In this document: piece after piece, positions 11,169 to 17,964 of the stretch
How positions within the stretch are numbered: the first letter of the stretch is position 1
How the letters are laid out: each line of letters opens with the position of its first letter
IMG/VR virus record: IMGVR_UViG_3300021354_000037
Location: 1 to 22,125 of that record
Source of the DNA: a virus
Reading direction: 5' to 3' (one strand)
DNA length: 22,125 nucleotides
Notes under the pieces: generated by a model
Seen by the model: only the letters and a program-made list of their open reading frames with translations
What the model was told of the DNA's origin: nothing
The model's database searches: none
Program-made: the position numbers and the translations under genes

Positions 11169-11724
11169 TTACGAGCCTTTCCATCACCCATTCCACACAC
11201 GGTACAGCGACAGCGTTACCCATCTGCTTGTACCTTGCAGAGTCCGATTGTCCCTCTGTCCAGTTGTCAGGGAAACCTTGTAAGCGTTCACATTCCACTG
11301 GTGTCAAACGACGTACTACTGACTCAGTAGCCACAGAAGCATGTGAAACTCTGTCAAGAGTGTACATTGGGCTTTCAGCATCACCAATGCCAGTTCCATT
11401 TTGTTTTTTCTCTAATTCACGTCCATCATCTATTGGAAATGCAACAGCCATACCTGCTCCTTCTTTGCGTAATGTAGGCCAGACATCTTCGCTCGGTTGA
11501 GCTGAGAGTCCTTGTGTGTGGCTAAATGCAACCATTGGCATGTTATTCCCACCTGTTCCCATTCGGGCTTGCAGGGTGTTTATAACGGCACCCTGGATTC
11601 GTATGTCCTCTACTCGATTGCCGTAGAAGATAATTGTAGTAGTTCGTGTGTCACCATTGTCAAAAGCATTTAATGTAGGCACAACGCCACCTTCGTACCA
11701 AGATTCATAATCTTGGTCATTCAT
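11143..11724 (-). CDS. dcm: Cytosine-5 DNA methyltransferase, C-terminal fragment (frameshifted)
   Basis: Carries the target-recognition region and the closing motifs of an m5C methyltransferase: VRRLTPVECERLQGFPDNWTE (IX region; shown as separate RRLTPVEC and LQGFPDNW signatures) and QMGNAVAVP (X). It lies in the +1 frame relative to the N-terminal part. I give ATG 11724, which overlaps the N-part stop by 8 bases; ATG 11763 with GAGGGA upstream is an alternative. Family-like sequence (KAKRA...ESWYEGGVVPTLN) continues upstream of 11724 in this frame, so this was once one gene. The two halves may still assemble as a split enzyme, as known for M.EcoHK31I. The end overlaps the replication-protein start by 26 bases. 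Confidence 0.85.
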   Translation of the reverse strand: MNDQDYESWYEGGVVPTLNAFDNGDTRTTTIIFYGNRVEDIRIQGAVINTLQARMGTGGNNMPMVAFSHTQGLSAQPSEDVWPTLRKEGAGMAVAFPIDDGRELEKKQNGTGIGDAESPMYTLDRVSHASVATESVVRRLTPVECERLQGFPDNWTEGQSDSARYKQMGNAVAVPCVEWVMERLVNDYQTRTR

Positions 11725-12472
11725 CGCTCGCTTTGCTTTTATGAACCACGAGATCAGTTGCATCTTTATAATCCCTCGCTTTCAAAGCTGAAAAAGAACC
11801 ATCTATTTCGTACTGTCCGAAAGACTGCATACGTGCAACAACGCCTGTTCCAGCATCGGTGGTAACGTCTTGCCCCTTCTTCCGGCTCGTCTTAGTATTC
11901 CCTCGCATGCCCTCGCTGAGAGCAAGTATTTCGCTGGGACCTGTTCTGTCTCCAAGACTTGCGACAATGAACACACGGCGGCGTCTTTGGGCGACTCCGA
12001 AGTGTTGAGCGTCAAGCACACGCCATCCCACACCGTACCCCCGTTTAGCCACTTCCCCGATGACGATTCCAAAGTCCCGTCCTTGGTTACTTGATAGAAG
12101 GCCAGGGACGTTTTCCAAGACAAGGTACTGTGGTCTAAGTTCGTCCACAAGTCGTATAATCTCCCAATAAAGTCCGGAGCGTTCTCCGGCAAGACCGGCG
12201 CGTTTGCCGGCAACTGAAAGGTCTTGGCAGGGGAACCCACCGGTGATAATCCCTCGATCGGGAACGAATCCTGCTGCTCTAAGTTGCTCACCTGTAATCT
12301 CCTTTACGTCAGTGAAGTGTTTGCTGTTAGGGAATCTTTTTTCAAGAACGCCACGTGCGCTCTTATCTATTTCTACTGTGGCTACTACTTCAATACCATT
12401 TCGTTCCATTGCTAGGTCAAAGCCACCGACACCTGCAAATAAGGAAACTGCTGTCAACATCCGTCTGTCCAT
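11717..12472 (-). CDS. dcm: Cytosine-5 DNA methyltransferase, N-terminal catalytic fragment (frameshifted)
   Basis: 251 residues with motif I SLFAGVGGFDLAMERNG (SAM binding), motif IV GGFPCQDLSVAGKRAGL with catalytic Cys82, motif VI LENV (119-122), and motif VIII QRRRRVFIVAS. It stops after the start of the variable region (ARDYKDATDLVV), where the frame is lost at an AAAA run (11740-11737). Removing one A would join it to the C-terminal fragment in one continuous frame. Methylation would protect phage DNA from host restriction. Start ATG 12472 has GGGGGA 11 bases upstream; ATG 12460 (7-base overlap with the previous stop) is an alternative. Frameshift could be genuine decay, programmed, a split enzyme, or a sequencing error. 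Confidence 0.88.
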   Translation of the reverse strand: MDRRMLTAVSLFAGVGGFDLAMERNGIEVVATVEIDKSARGVLEKRFPNSKHFTDVKEITGEQLRAAGFVPDRGIITGGFPCQDLSVAGKRAGLAGERSGLYWEIIRLVDELRPQYLVLENVPGLLSSNQGRDFGIVIGEVAKRGYGVGWRVLDAQHFGVAQRRRRVFIVASLGDRTGPSEILALSEGMRGNTKTSRKKGQDVTTDAGTGVVARMQSFGQYEIDGSFSALKARDYKDATDLVVHKSKASDE

Positions 12473-12849
12473 TCTGGGTATAGTCCCCCGTTGCGCTTGT
12501 AGTAGAACACTGCCACAGCTTGTTGCTGGTACACGTCTGCTTCGTTTGGTGTAGGTGGTAGTCCCTTAACGTAATTCCTTACGTATTGCCAAATGTAAGG
12601 CAAGAACTGAAACATACCCTGAGCGTTTGATACCGGATTAGTATCAACCACTTTGCCACGGCTTTCACGGTAGGCAACACAAGCAAATCTCTTTTGTGCT
12701 TCCAACGGCAGTGATAGCAGTGGTGGTTCAGGCATGGCTACTTGCCCCATTATGGGTGGGTCCGACGCAGCGTGTATCCCTACATGGCTGCTTGTTATCG
12801 GCACCAGCCCGACGACTGCAAACGTGGCTACCGCCACGGTCTTAAACAT
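12454..12849 (-). CDS. Exported Rpf/lytic-transglycosylase-like protein
   Basis: 131 residues. The N-terminus MFKTVAVATFAVVGLVPITSS followed by HAAS looks like a signal peptide with a cleavage site near 28. The mature domain FACVAYRESRGKVV, then SNAQGMFQFLPYIWQ and QAVAVFYYKRNG, matches the lysozyme-like fold of resuscitation-promoting factors and SLT transglycosylases; Glu62 in YRESRG is the expected catalytic acid. C57 and the final C131 could form a disulfide. It would cleave peptidoglycan outside the membrane. Finding it in the replication module rather than the lysis module is unusual; a tail-associated or SAR-like lysis role is possible. TAATG links it to ERF upstream. Confidence 0.85.
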   Translation of the reverse strand: MFKTVAVATFAVVGLVPITSSHVGIHAASDPPIMGQVAMPEPPLLSLPLEAQKRFACVAYRESRGKVVDTNPVSNAQGMFQFLPYIWQYVRNYVKGLPPTPNEADVYQQQAVAVFYYKRNGGLYPEWTDGC

Positions 12850-13544
12850 TAAAAAGGCTCCTCGGTAGCATCAAACGTGCTAGTGAGTACGTCCAGCATT
12901 GCTGCCTTCGTGTCACTGTTCTTTAGCACGCCGTAAGCAATCTTCTTGCCCGATGCAATCTGCTTTTCGCTGAGTGAACCCCTAGATGCCCACTGCTGAG
13001 CAAGACTCGCTAGAAACTCATTGTCAGGTGACATGTTCGCTGCCTTTATGATGTCAGCAATGTCCGGTGGAGCGTCGCTTGCATCAACTGGAGCTGAAGG
13101 CGCAGACTTAGTAAACGCTGGCTTAGACACAGCACTCTTAAGTTGTGACTGAGTTGCTGAGTTGCCATCGTCATCTGAATCATCACTAACTGCACCGCAA
13201 ACGGCCAGAATTGAGTAACGACGCAAATAACTCACGCTTGAACCTAATGCCTGGGATGTGTCATCCTTGCCTAAGTGTAGACGTGCTGAGTAAGCAATAA
13301 ACTGACCTGACTTGTGCAACAAGTAAGTAAGCAACTGATCGCTACCGTGTTCATCATACGTAATGTGCTGACTAATAGCCAACCCATGCTTAGTTAAGAT
13401 AGGACTCAAGTGAGCCATAACTTCGGGCAGTGCTGCATACTTGCTCTTAAAGAAAGGGTTGGTTGACCCCTTCGGTACTGCTGAGAACTCAGCTTGTGCT
13501 GCTACAAGGGCAGCGGCTAGTTCATTTATCTCTGGACTGTTCAT
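12849..13544 (-). CDS. erf: ERF-family single-strand annealing protein
   Basis: 231 residues. NPFFKSKYAALPEVM (about 29-43), then TYLLHKSGQFIAYSA and QALGSSVSYLRRYSILAVCG followed by a D-rich SDDSDDDGN stretch are the hallmarks of the ERF (essential recombination function) family, which anneals complementary ssDNA for recombination and genome circularisation. The C-terminal third is a linker plus a small helical domain. It is two genes after the Fe-S exonuclease, which would provide resected ends, and in the same transcript as SSB and the resolvase-like nuclease: a full annealing-type recombination set. ATGA and TAATG junctions at its ends. Confidence 0.94.
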   Translation of the reverse strand: MNSPEINELAAALVAAQAEFSAVPKGSTNPFFKSKYAALPEVMAHLSPILTKHGLAISQHITYDEHGSDQLLTYLLHKSGQFIAYSARLHLGKDDTSQALGSSVSYLRRYSILAVCGAVSDDSDDDGNSATQSQLKSAVSKPAFTKSAPSAPVDASDAPPDIADIIKAANMSPDNEFLASLAQQWASRGSLSEKQIASGKKIAYGVLKNSDTKAAMLDVLTSTFDATEEPF

Positions 13545-13738
13545 TCTTCTTCTCCTATTTCTCTGGCTGAGACTAACTTAACGTACCCAACACTGTGTAC
13601 GCCATTATGTAATACATGCTCCCAATGCCAATCCTCTGGCCAGGTGCTAGTAAATCCACCTAGTTGGCTGTCATGGTCACAATCAAATTCAATTACTGCT
13701 CTGTACCTCTTTACTCCCGTTGGTTCGGCAGCGGTCAT
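13541..13738 (-). CDS. 65-residue hypothetical protein
   Basis: Acidic, aromatic protein with a YRAVIEFDCDHDSQLGG strand and a WPEDWHWEHVLHNGVHSV segment, ending SAREIGEEE. It sits between the Fe-S exonuclease and ERF with ATGA junctions on both sides, so it is co-translated with the recombination pair. No family is recognised. Its acidity could suggest modulation of DNA-binding partners, but there is no direct evidence. Confidence 0.78.
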   Translation of the reverse strand: MTAAEPTGVKRYRAVIEFDCDHDSQLGGFTSTWPEDWHWEHVLHNGVHSVGYVKLVSAREIGEEE

Positions 13739-14622
13739 GATTCACTCCTTTTCTGTAGGTTGCTTTGGTTAATCCATACCTGACCTGGACCATCCTCTAA
13801 ACACACAGTACGAAACGCACAATACTCGCACTGCCATGCTCTCCCGTTCGGGTCAAGTTCTTCTAGTCGCCCATCGTCATTCAGGGCAATACGTTCTGGT
13901 AGGTAACCGTTCTCAATGTTGTAGTGCATACCGTTCATGCGCTCTAACTCAGCCATTGCTAGTGGCTCCCAAATGGCTCGATCTATGTGGAACTCAGCAA
14001 GTACACGGTCATAGCCACTTAGGTTCATGCGGTCAGCCTTCTGCTTAGACAAAGCTTCAAAGGTAATAGAACCCATGATGACTGTCTCAATGTGTACGCT
14101 GTCGTCGCCACCTTCAATGCCTAGGGCGTTCATACCAGCCTGGGCAATAGCCTTCTTTGCTGGTCCCTCAGGGTAGGAGAACTCACCCTTCATACGCTTC
14201 CAGCCCACCTGCTTGTCAAAGCCATAGGAGCCCATAGTCTTAAGTTCGTAGAGTACGTGCGTGCCACCGATGTAACCGTAGTCCAGCCCCAAGTCTTTCA
14301 CTGGAATAAATGCGTCACACGATCCACTCACAAAGTCAGCGCCACTGGCTACTTCAAACTGAGCGGTAGGGAACTGACGTAGGATGGCGTCTTGTAATGC
14401 TTCGTGTACGAGCGTACCGATACCTGTTACCCAGGCACCAGCTTCGTCCATTGGCTCAGTAGGCACGGCATCAAAGGCTGCGTAGCCTTGCTGTCTCCCA
14501 CACGACCATGCTGACGAGTACCGTAGCGGTGTGTTTAATGCGGTTGGTTTTGGTGTCTGCGATTTCTCCCACAGCTCTTTCACCAAAAGATGAGTTAAAA
14601 CTATTTTTTTGACTGGCTCCAT
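13735..14622 (-). CDS. Cas4/RecB-like Fe-S PD-(D/E)XK exonuclease
   Basis: 295 residues. Cys41 (SCGRQQGY) together with C265, C268, C274 (CEYCAFRTVC) form the split four-cysteine [4Fe-4S] signature of Cas4 and AddB nucleases. Between them lie the catalytic residues: His73 (LVHEAL), Asp103 (GSCDAFI), Glu126 and Lys128 (YELKT). It probably degrades one strand at DNA ends so that ERF can anneal them. It is the first gene after the promoter at 14650-14678, with GGGGG as ribosome-binding site. No cas genes or repeats lie nearby, so a CRISPR adaptation role is unlikely. Confidence 0.92.
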   Translation of the reverse strand: MEPVKKIVLTHLLVKELWEKSQTPKPTALNTPLRYSSAWSCGRQQGYAAFDAVPTEPMDEAGAWVTGIGTLVHEALQDAILRQFPTAQFEVASGADFVSGSCDAFIPVKDLGLDYGYIGGTHVLYELKTMGSYGFDKQVGWKRMKGEFSYPEGPAKKAIAQAGMNALGIEGGDDSVHIETVIMGSITFEALSKQKADRMNLSGYDRVLAEFHIDRAIWEPLAMAELERMNGMHYNIENGYLPERIALNDDGRLEELDPNGRAWQCEYCAFRTVCLEDGPGQVWINQSNLQKRSES

Positions 14623-14649
14623 TTGGAACCCCCTTTCAAGTCATATTTA

Positions 14650-14678
14650 ATCATAGGGGTGTGACACTCCCATGTCAA
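14650..14678 (-). promoter_or_regulatory. Consensus promoter of the recombination/replication operon
   Basis: Minus-strand TTGACA (14678-14673, perfect), 17-bp spacer, TATGAT (14655-14650). The 15-bp imperfect inverted repeat GGGGTGT-G-ACACTCC (14656-14670, one mismatch in seven pairs) fills the spacer, an ideal repressor site. It drives 14622 leftward, probably as far as 6522. Confidence 0.88.
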
Positions 14679-14688
14679 GCATTGTTTC

Positions 14689-15921
14689 TTAAACCCAGGT
14701 AAGCCCACCAAAGTCTCGGCCATTGTTCTTTACTGCAACGAGGTTTGCGTGTACATAGGAAATCTGCTTCTCCTCGTGCCACGGGCTAGGGTAGAACGTC
14801 TTGACCCATGAAGGCTGGAACTTTGCTTCGATCTCAGGCACGTACTTACGGTAGTTGTCTTCAGTGAAGTACCAAAATGAGTTCTCGTTCCAGAAGGCTA
14901 CGTGGGTGGGGTCCTGGTGGGCGCCACGACCACTGCTGTCTGGGGTCATACTTAGGAGCATGCCACCGTGAGCCAGTAGTTTCCAAATCTTGTTCATCAC
15001 TGCTACCTTGTCTGGAATGTGCTCTAGAAAGTCATAGGCACGGATAAGACCACACGAGTTGTCTGGTAGGTCAAGCTCTAGGAAGTCACCGATGTAGTTA
15101 ACGTTGGGTCCACCGTGGATGTCTACGCCTAGGTAGCCTTCAGGCTTGTCGTGTGCCGCGCCTAGGTCTAGACAGTGCAGTTTGCGTCGACGTGCCCAGG
15201 CCATTGTGTTGCGTTCAATGTACTTGTGATACAACTCAACAGTTTCCACCTGAATCTTGGCGTTAGTTTCAGTCTGTGTCTGTGTCTGGTCTGGGTGGAC
15301 GCGCTGTAGGTACAGGTTCTCACGGATGTAGTAGAACTCACCCACCTGAAAGAACTTAGCCATAAGGTCTTGGTCGTCTAATACAAAACGATCTGCGTCA
15401 TACCCACCAGTTCGCTTGTAAGCGTCAGCACGGAAGGCACGTAGGTGGTTCGGTGCGTACCAGATGTAGGAAACGTTGTGTGGGTACGGTGCAAAGCCAG
15501 CAGCGACGTTGTAGCCGTCAATGTCCTTGTATGTCCAACCGTGGTTAGAGTCAAACCTATCTCCGTTAGGCGTACCGTCAGCGTTAATCTGGGCAAACTG
15601 TGAGTAGCAGAACACCACGTCCTCGTAGGTGTCAAAGACTTCCTTGACTTCTTCCAAGGCTTCAGGCATGAGCTTGTCATCGTGGTCTAGTTCAACCAGG
15701 ATGTCGCCGGTGCAGTAACTAACTGCTTCCTTCTTCAGTGCTCCAACGTTTGTCTCCACAGACCAGTAGATAGTGACTCGCTGATCCTCTGGGCCATTCC
15801 ATTCAGCGTCGCCGTTGAGCAGTACAATCCACTCCCAGTCCTCATAGGTCTGTTCGTTGAGTGAGGTGTAGCACTCGTTCAGGTACTTCGGATCGTGGCT
15901 AGGTGTAAATACTGAAATCAC
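14689..15921 (-). CDS. Glycosyltransferase (GT2)-methyltransferase fusion
   Basis: About 410 residues. The first half is a GT-A glycosyltransferase family 2: VFTPSHDPKYLNECYTSL, then WEWIVLLNG, and ELDHDDKLMPEAL with the metal-binding DxD-like motif, and FVLDDQDLMAKFF. The second half (from about 240) is a Rossmann methyltransferase: LHCLDLGAAHDKPEGYLGVD (SAM site) and RAYDFLEHIPDK, then GGMLLSMTPD. It likely adds and methylates a sugar on a virion protein, DNA or host glycan. GTG 15921 was chosen: GGGAG is 6 bases upstream and it forms a GTGA junction with the small gene before it; the TTG at 15933 is less likely. The promoter at 14678 lies just downstream. Confidence 0.9.
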   Translation of the reverse strand: MISVFTPSHDPKYLNECYTSLNEQTYEDWEWIVLLNGDAEWNGPEDQRVTIYWSVETNVGALKKEAVSYCTGDILVELDHDDKLMPEALEEVKEVFDTYEDVVFCYSQFAQINADGTPNGDRFDSNHGWTYKDIDGYNVAAGFAPYPHNVSYIWYAPNHLRAFRADAYKRTGGYDADRFVLDDQDLMAKFFQVGEFYYIRENLYLQRVHPDQTQTQTETNAKIQVETVELYHKYIERNTMAWARRRKLHCLDLGAAHDKPEGYLGVDIHGGPNVNYIGDFLELDLPDNSCGLIRAYDFLEHIPDKVAVMNKIWKLLAHGGMLLSMTPDSSGRGAHQDPTHVAFWNENSFWYFTEDNYRKYVPEIEAKFQPSWVKTFYPSPWHEEKQISYVHANLVAVKNNGRDFGGLTWV

Positions 15922-16043
15922 TTTATCTCCCAATTATCTAAGACTTCGTTTAACTGCTTCAAGATGTTGTTTAAGCGGTCTAGTGATTCTCCCACAGCCC
16001 ACAGGTCTACCATCATCTCCACTGCGTCTAATTCATTCTCCAT
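15918..16043 (-). CDS. 41-residue helical protein
   Basis: MENELDAVEMMVDLWAVGESLDRL followed by NNILKQLNEVLDNWEIK: one long amphipathic helix with heptad-like leucines, suggesting a coiled coil. ATG 16043 overlaps the previous gene by 11 bases and has GGGAAG upstream; the stop forms a GTGA junction with the glycosyltransferase fusion. No function recognised. Confidence 0.65.
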   Translation of the reverse strand: MENELDAVEMMVDLWAVGESLDRLNNILKQLNEVLDNWEIK

Positions 16044-16116
16044 CTTTAATGCTTCCCATAATTATTGATGCGACAAATAACAAAATGCAGAATAGCACAC
16101 CGACAGTGGTTCTCAT
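16033..16116 (-). CDS. 27-residue single-span membrane peptide
   Basis: Begins MRTTVG, has a hydrophobic helix VLFCILLFVASIIMG (residues 7-21) and ends KDGE. A very strong AAGGAG lies upstream and an ATGA junction links it to the preceding membrane protein. It could be a spanin-like, holin-modulating or regulatory micropeptide; too short to classify. Confidence 0.65.
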   Translation of the reverse strand: MRTTVGVLFCILLFVASIIMGSIKDGE

Positions 16117-16322
16117 GGCTTCTCCTTCCAATTCATAATTGCACGAATGTACATGATGACGTAAAGGAAACTGTACAGAATGAATCCGTACTGGCGTGTG
16201 CTCAAGGCATACACCACCCATACACCTTCATTGAGGATTAGGATAAACCAACCCCATAGTTTCTTATTGCCTACAAAGAATAGACCGCATGATCCAATAA
16301 CTGCTAGGACCCATGACCACAT
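16113..16322 (-). CDS. Three-helix membrane protein
   Basis: 69 residues with three hydrophobic segments (about 2-18, 22-41, 46-64): WSWVLAVIGSCGLFFVG, LWGWFILILNEGVWVVYAL and YGFILYSFLYVIMYIRAIM. ATG 16322 was chosen because it shares a base with the preceding stop (TGATG); the longer in-frame start at 16394 lies inside that gene. The arrangement resembles short membrane proteins, distantly like half of a PnuC/SWEET-type transporter, that recur in actinophages. Transport, holin accessory or superinfection exclusion are all possible. Confidence 0.8.
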   Translation of the reverse strand: MWSWVLAVIGSCGLFFVGNKKLWGWFILILNEGVWVVYALSTRQYGFILYSFLYVIMYIRAIMNWKEKP

Positions 16323-17155
16323 CAGGAGTTCCACACCGTCTTGTACTTCTTTAGCATGAACTGTGTGAGTCGCATGCCCTCGTACTTGCGGCATAGGTAG
16401 TCAAGGCTTACAAACATTGGGTCGTAGGAGCCGTCCTCTACCTCGTGACAAATGATGATGCCACGCCAGTGAGCGTTGCCTTGGTATCCCTTGTAATCTT
16501 CGTCGTGAAGATAGCATGCACCGGCAACTAGGCCGTGCTGTGATTTGCCACTAACGAATTTAAGTCCGTAGTCAAGTACTTGCTGGTGTCCCATAGTGAA
16601 TGAGTGTCCCAGTTTGTTTAGTCGTGCCAAGGCTGAACCGCCAAGTGGCTTACCAGTCATGGTGTTAGCCCAGAAGTGGGCGTAGTACACTCCGTCTATA
16701 GGTACAGGCTTTAGGAACGGGTGAACTTCCCAACCAGTTTCCGCATAGATAAGGTCATCCGTTGAAATGACGCCTTCAAGCTGTGCGTCCGACTCCACCG
16801 CCCTGTTAATACGATCCTCATGGTTTCCGAGAAGTATATGGCGCTCCGGCTGCCAAGGACGGTGCTTGAGTTTCTTCTTGTGTTTGTTGTAGGCTTCGAG
16901 TGCTTCATTTAGTACTAACCATGCTGAGTTCGCCGCCTCAATGTCTTGGGTGTAACGACGCCCTTCCATTGACTTCTTGCCTTTGTCATACGATGAAAGC
17001 GAAGGCATGTCAGCGTGGTCGCCTAAGTGAATAATCTTTACTGGCTTATCTCTGAACTGGTCAACAATGTATTGACCTATCCATCGCAGGTGGTCTGTTG
17101 GGACTCCTGCTTTTGCTTGTGTATCAGGGATAATGATGTGGGTAGTCGGCCTCAT
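16322..17155 (-). CDS. Calcineurin-like metallophosphoesterase
   Basis: 277 residues with the complete metal-site motif series: IIPDTQ (D11), HLGDHAD (D46, H47), LLGNHED (N111, H112), a later HFWAN (His), and FTMGHQQV. These bind two metal ions for hydrolysis of phosphomono- or diesters. Phage members include DNA-end, nucleotide and cyclic-nucleotide phosphatases; none can be singled out here. A helical insert rich in lysine (NKHKKKLKHRPWQ) precedes GNHE. AAGGATGG precedes the ATG. Following genes are small membrane proteins. Possible roles include removal of signalling nucleotides (anti-defence) or nucleotide salvage, both inference. Confidence 0.93.
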   Translation of the reverse strand: MRPTTHIIIPDTQAKAGVPTDHLRWIGQYIVDQFRDKPVKIIHLGDHADMPSLSSYDKGKKSMEGRRYTQDIEAANSAWLVLNEALEAYNKHKKKLKHRPWQPERHILLGNHEDRINRAVESDAQLEGVISTDDLIYAETGWEVHPFLKPVPIDGVYYAHFWANTMTGKPLGGSALARLNKLGHSFTMGHQQVLDYGLKFVSGKSQHGLVAGACYLHDEDYKGYQGNAHWRGIIICHEVEDGSYDPMFVSLDYLCRKYEGMRLTQFMLKKYKTVWNS

Positions 17156-17213
17156 GAATCCATCCTTGTTAGGTTGGAATCATTCTACCTTAGGTTGTGC
17201 GTAAAGTGGTGGA

Positions 17214-17711
17214 TTACTTGTTGGAAATTATTGCAGAGGCTACTTCAGCCGGTGTGGTGGTGTAGAGGTCTCCCCAGTCGCATGCTTTGGCAAACCCACA
17301 GAACCACAAAGCGCCAGCCACTAGGCCGGAGCAAATCCATGTGTTGTCTTTACGGAGACAAATAGCGTCGGGTAGGGCCATGTCTAGGGCACACGAGAAG
17401 ATTGACAAGAATCCGTATTTAGACCCCACCTGGGTCAAAAGAAAGTTCATGAACCTGACCCGATCTAGGTGCTCAGGAAAAGGGATAATATCGTAGGTGC
17501 CACCTGGAGCCACCGAGGACAACATCTTGTCGTTGGTTACGCCCTTGGCTTCAGCCTGGATAATGGTCCAGTCGTCGCCTACCTGCTCGTGCAGGACAGC
17601 AACGTGGTTCCATTTATAGTAGTGTGACCTGTCTAGGCGCTTCTGTGCCCATCTAATGCTGGCCCCAATAATGCCCTTAGAATGGCAGAATACTAAGTCC
17701 CCTTGTTTCAT
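17214..17711 (-). CDS. Permuted papain-like (YiiX/NlpC-P60 type) hydrolase
   Basis: 165 residues. It starts with GDLVFCHSKG, has His36 in WNHVAVL and Cys127 in TWICSGLVAG. The order His-then-Cys, the reverse of classical NlpC/P60, marks the circularly permuted YiiX/YaeF-like group, which cleaves or transfers acyl or peptide groups at the cell envelope. It follows the holin-like gene in an ATGA overlap and is part of the lysis-like block. It could cleave peptidoglycan stem peptides or lipids beside the endolysin, or act on host proteins. The fold call is moderate to strong; the substrate is unknown. Confidence 0.8.
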   Translation of the reverse strand: MKQGDLVFCHSKGIIGASIRWAQKRLDRSHYYKWNHVAVLHEQVGDDWTIIQAEAKGVTNDKMLSSVAPGGTYDIIPFPEHLDRVRFMNFLLTQVGSKYGFLSIFSCALDMALPDAICLRKDNTWICSGLVAGALWFCGFAKACDWGDLYTTTPAEVASAIISNK

Positions 17712-17962
17712 CGGGACTCTTTGCCTTTATGATACGAAATGTGTGATTTAAGTTCGCTATCAACCTCATGAACATGAGCGTTAATATCGTCTAACTTATC
17801 TTCAATGCGATTCAATGCGTCCTTCAGTGACGATCCACTGTTGGGCTTAAACTCTGCCATCAACCTTCTCCAACCCCAAACAACGAAACCTGCCAATACT
17901 GCCAATGTTGTTGCGTAACCGGAAGCTACGGTGAACCAGTTATTCCAGTTAACGCCGAGCAC
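17708..17962 (-). CDS. Holin-like membrane protein with coiled coil
   Basis: 84 residues: one transmembrane segment (about 12-30; TVASGYATTLAVLAGFVVWGW), then a cytoplasmic amphipathic helix with heptads (LKDALNRIEDKLDDINAHVHEVDSEL, split by eye into two helices) and a basic tail. Directly follows the endolysin with a 2-base gap; start is GTG 17962. Holin or antiholin is the best reading by position and architecture; actinophage lysis cassettes often hold a single-span holin of this size. Confidence 0.8.
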   Translation of the reverse strand: MLGVNWNNWFTVASGYATTLAVLAGFVVWGWRRLMAEFKPNSGSSLKDALNRIEDKLDDINAHVHEVDSELKSHISYHKGKESR

Positions 17963-17964
17963 GA

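Noticed and set aside
11803-12291. 162-codon minus-strand open frame
   Set aside because: It is an alternative frame within the methyltransferase N-terminal fragment, whose motifs I-VIII are unmistakable; no ribosome-binding site or recognisable domain.
13735-14622. Cas4 as evidence of a CRISPR system
   Set aside because: No cas1, cas2 or repeat array is present; phage Cas4-like nucleases next to ERF-type recombinases function in recombination.
15260-15300. TGTGTCTG microsatellite-like tract in the glycosyltransferase fusion
   Set aside because: It encodes a short Gln/Thr repeat in frame, of only about three units; too short to suggest phase variation.
17162-17213. Possible leftward promoter (TAGAAT) before the metallophosphoesterase
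   Set aside because: The -10 is acceptable but no -35 is found at a usable distance, and the gap is only about 58 bases.
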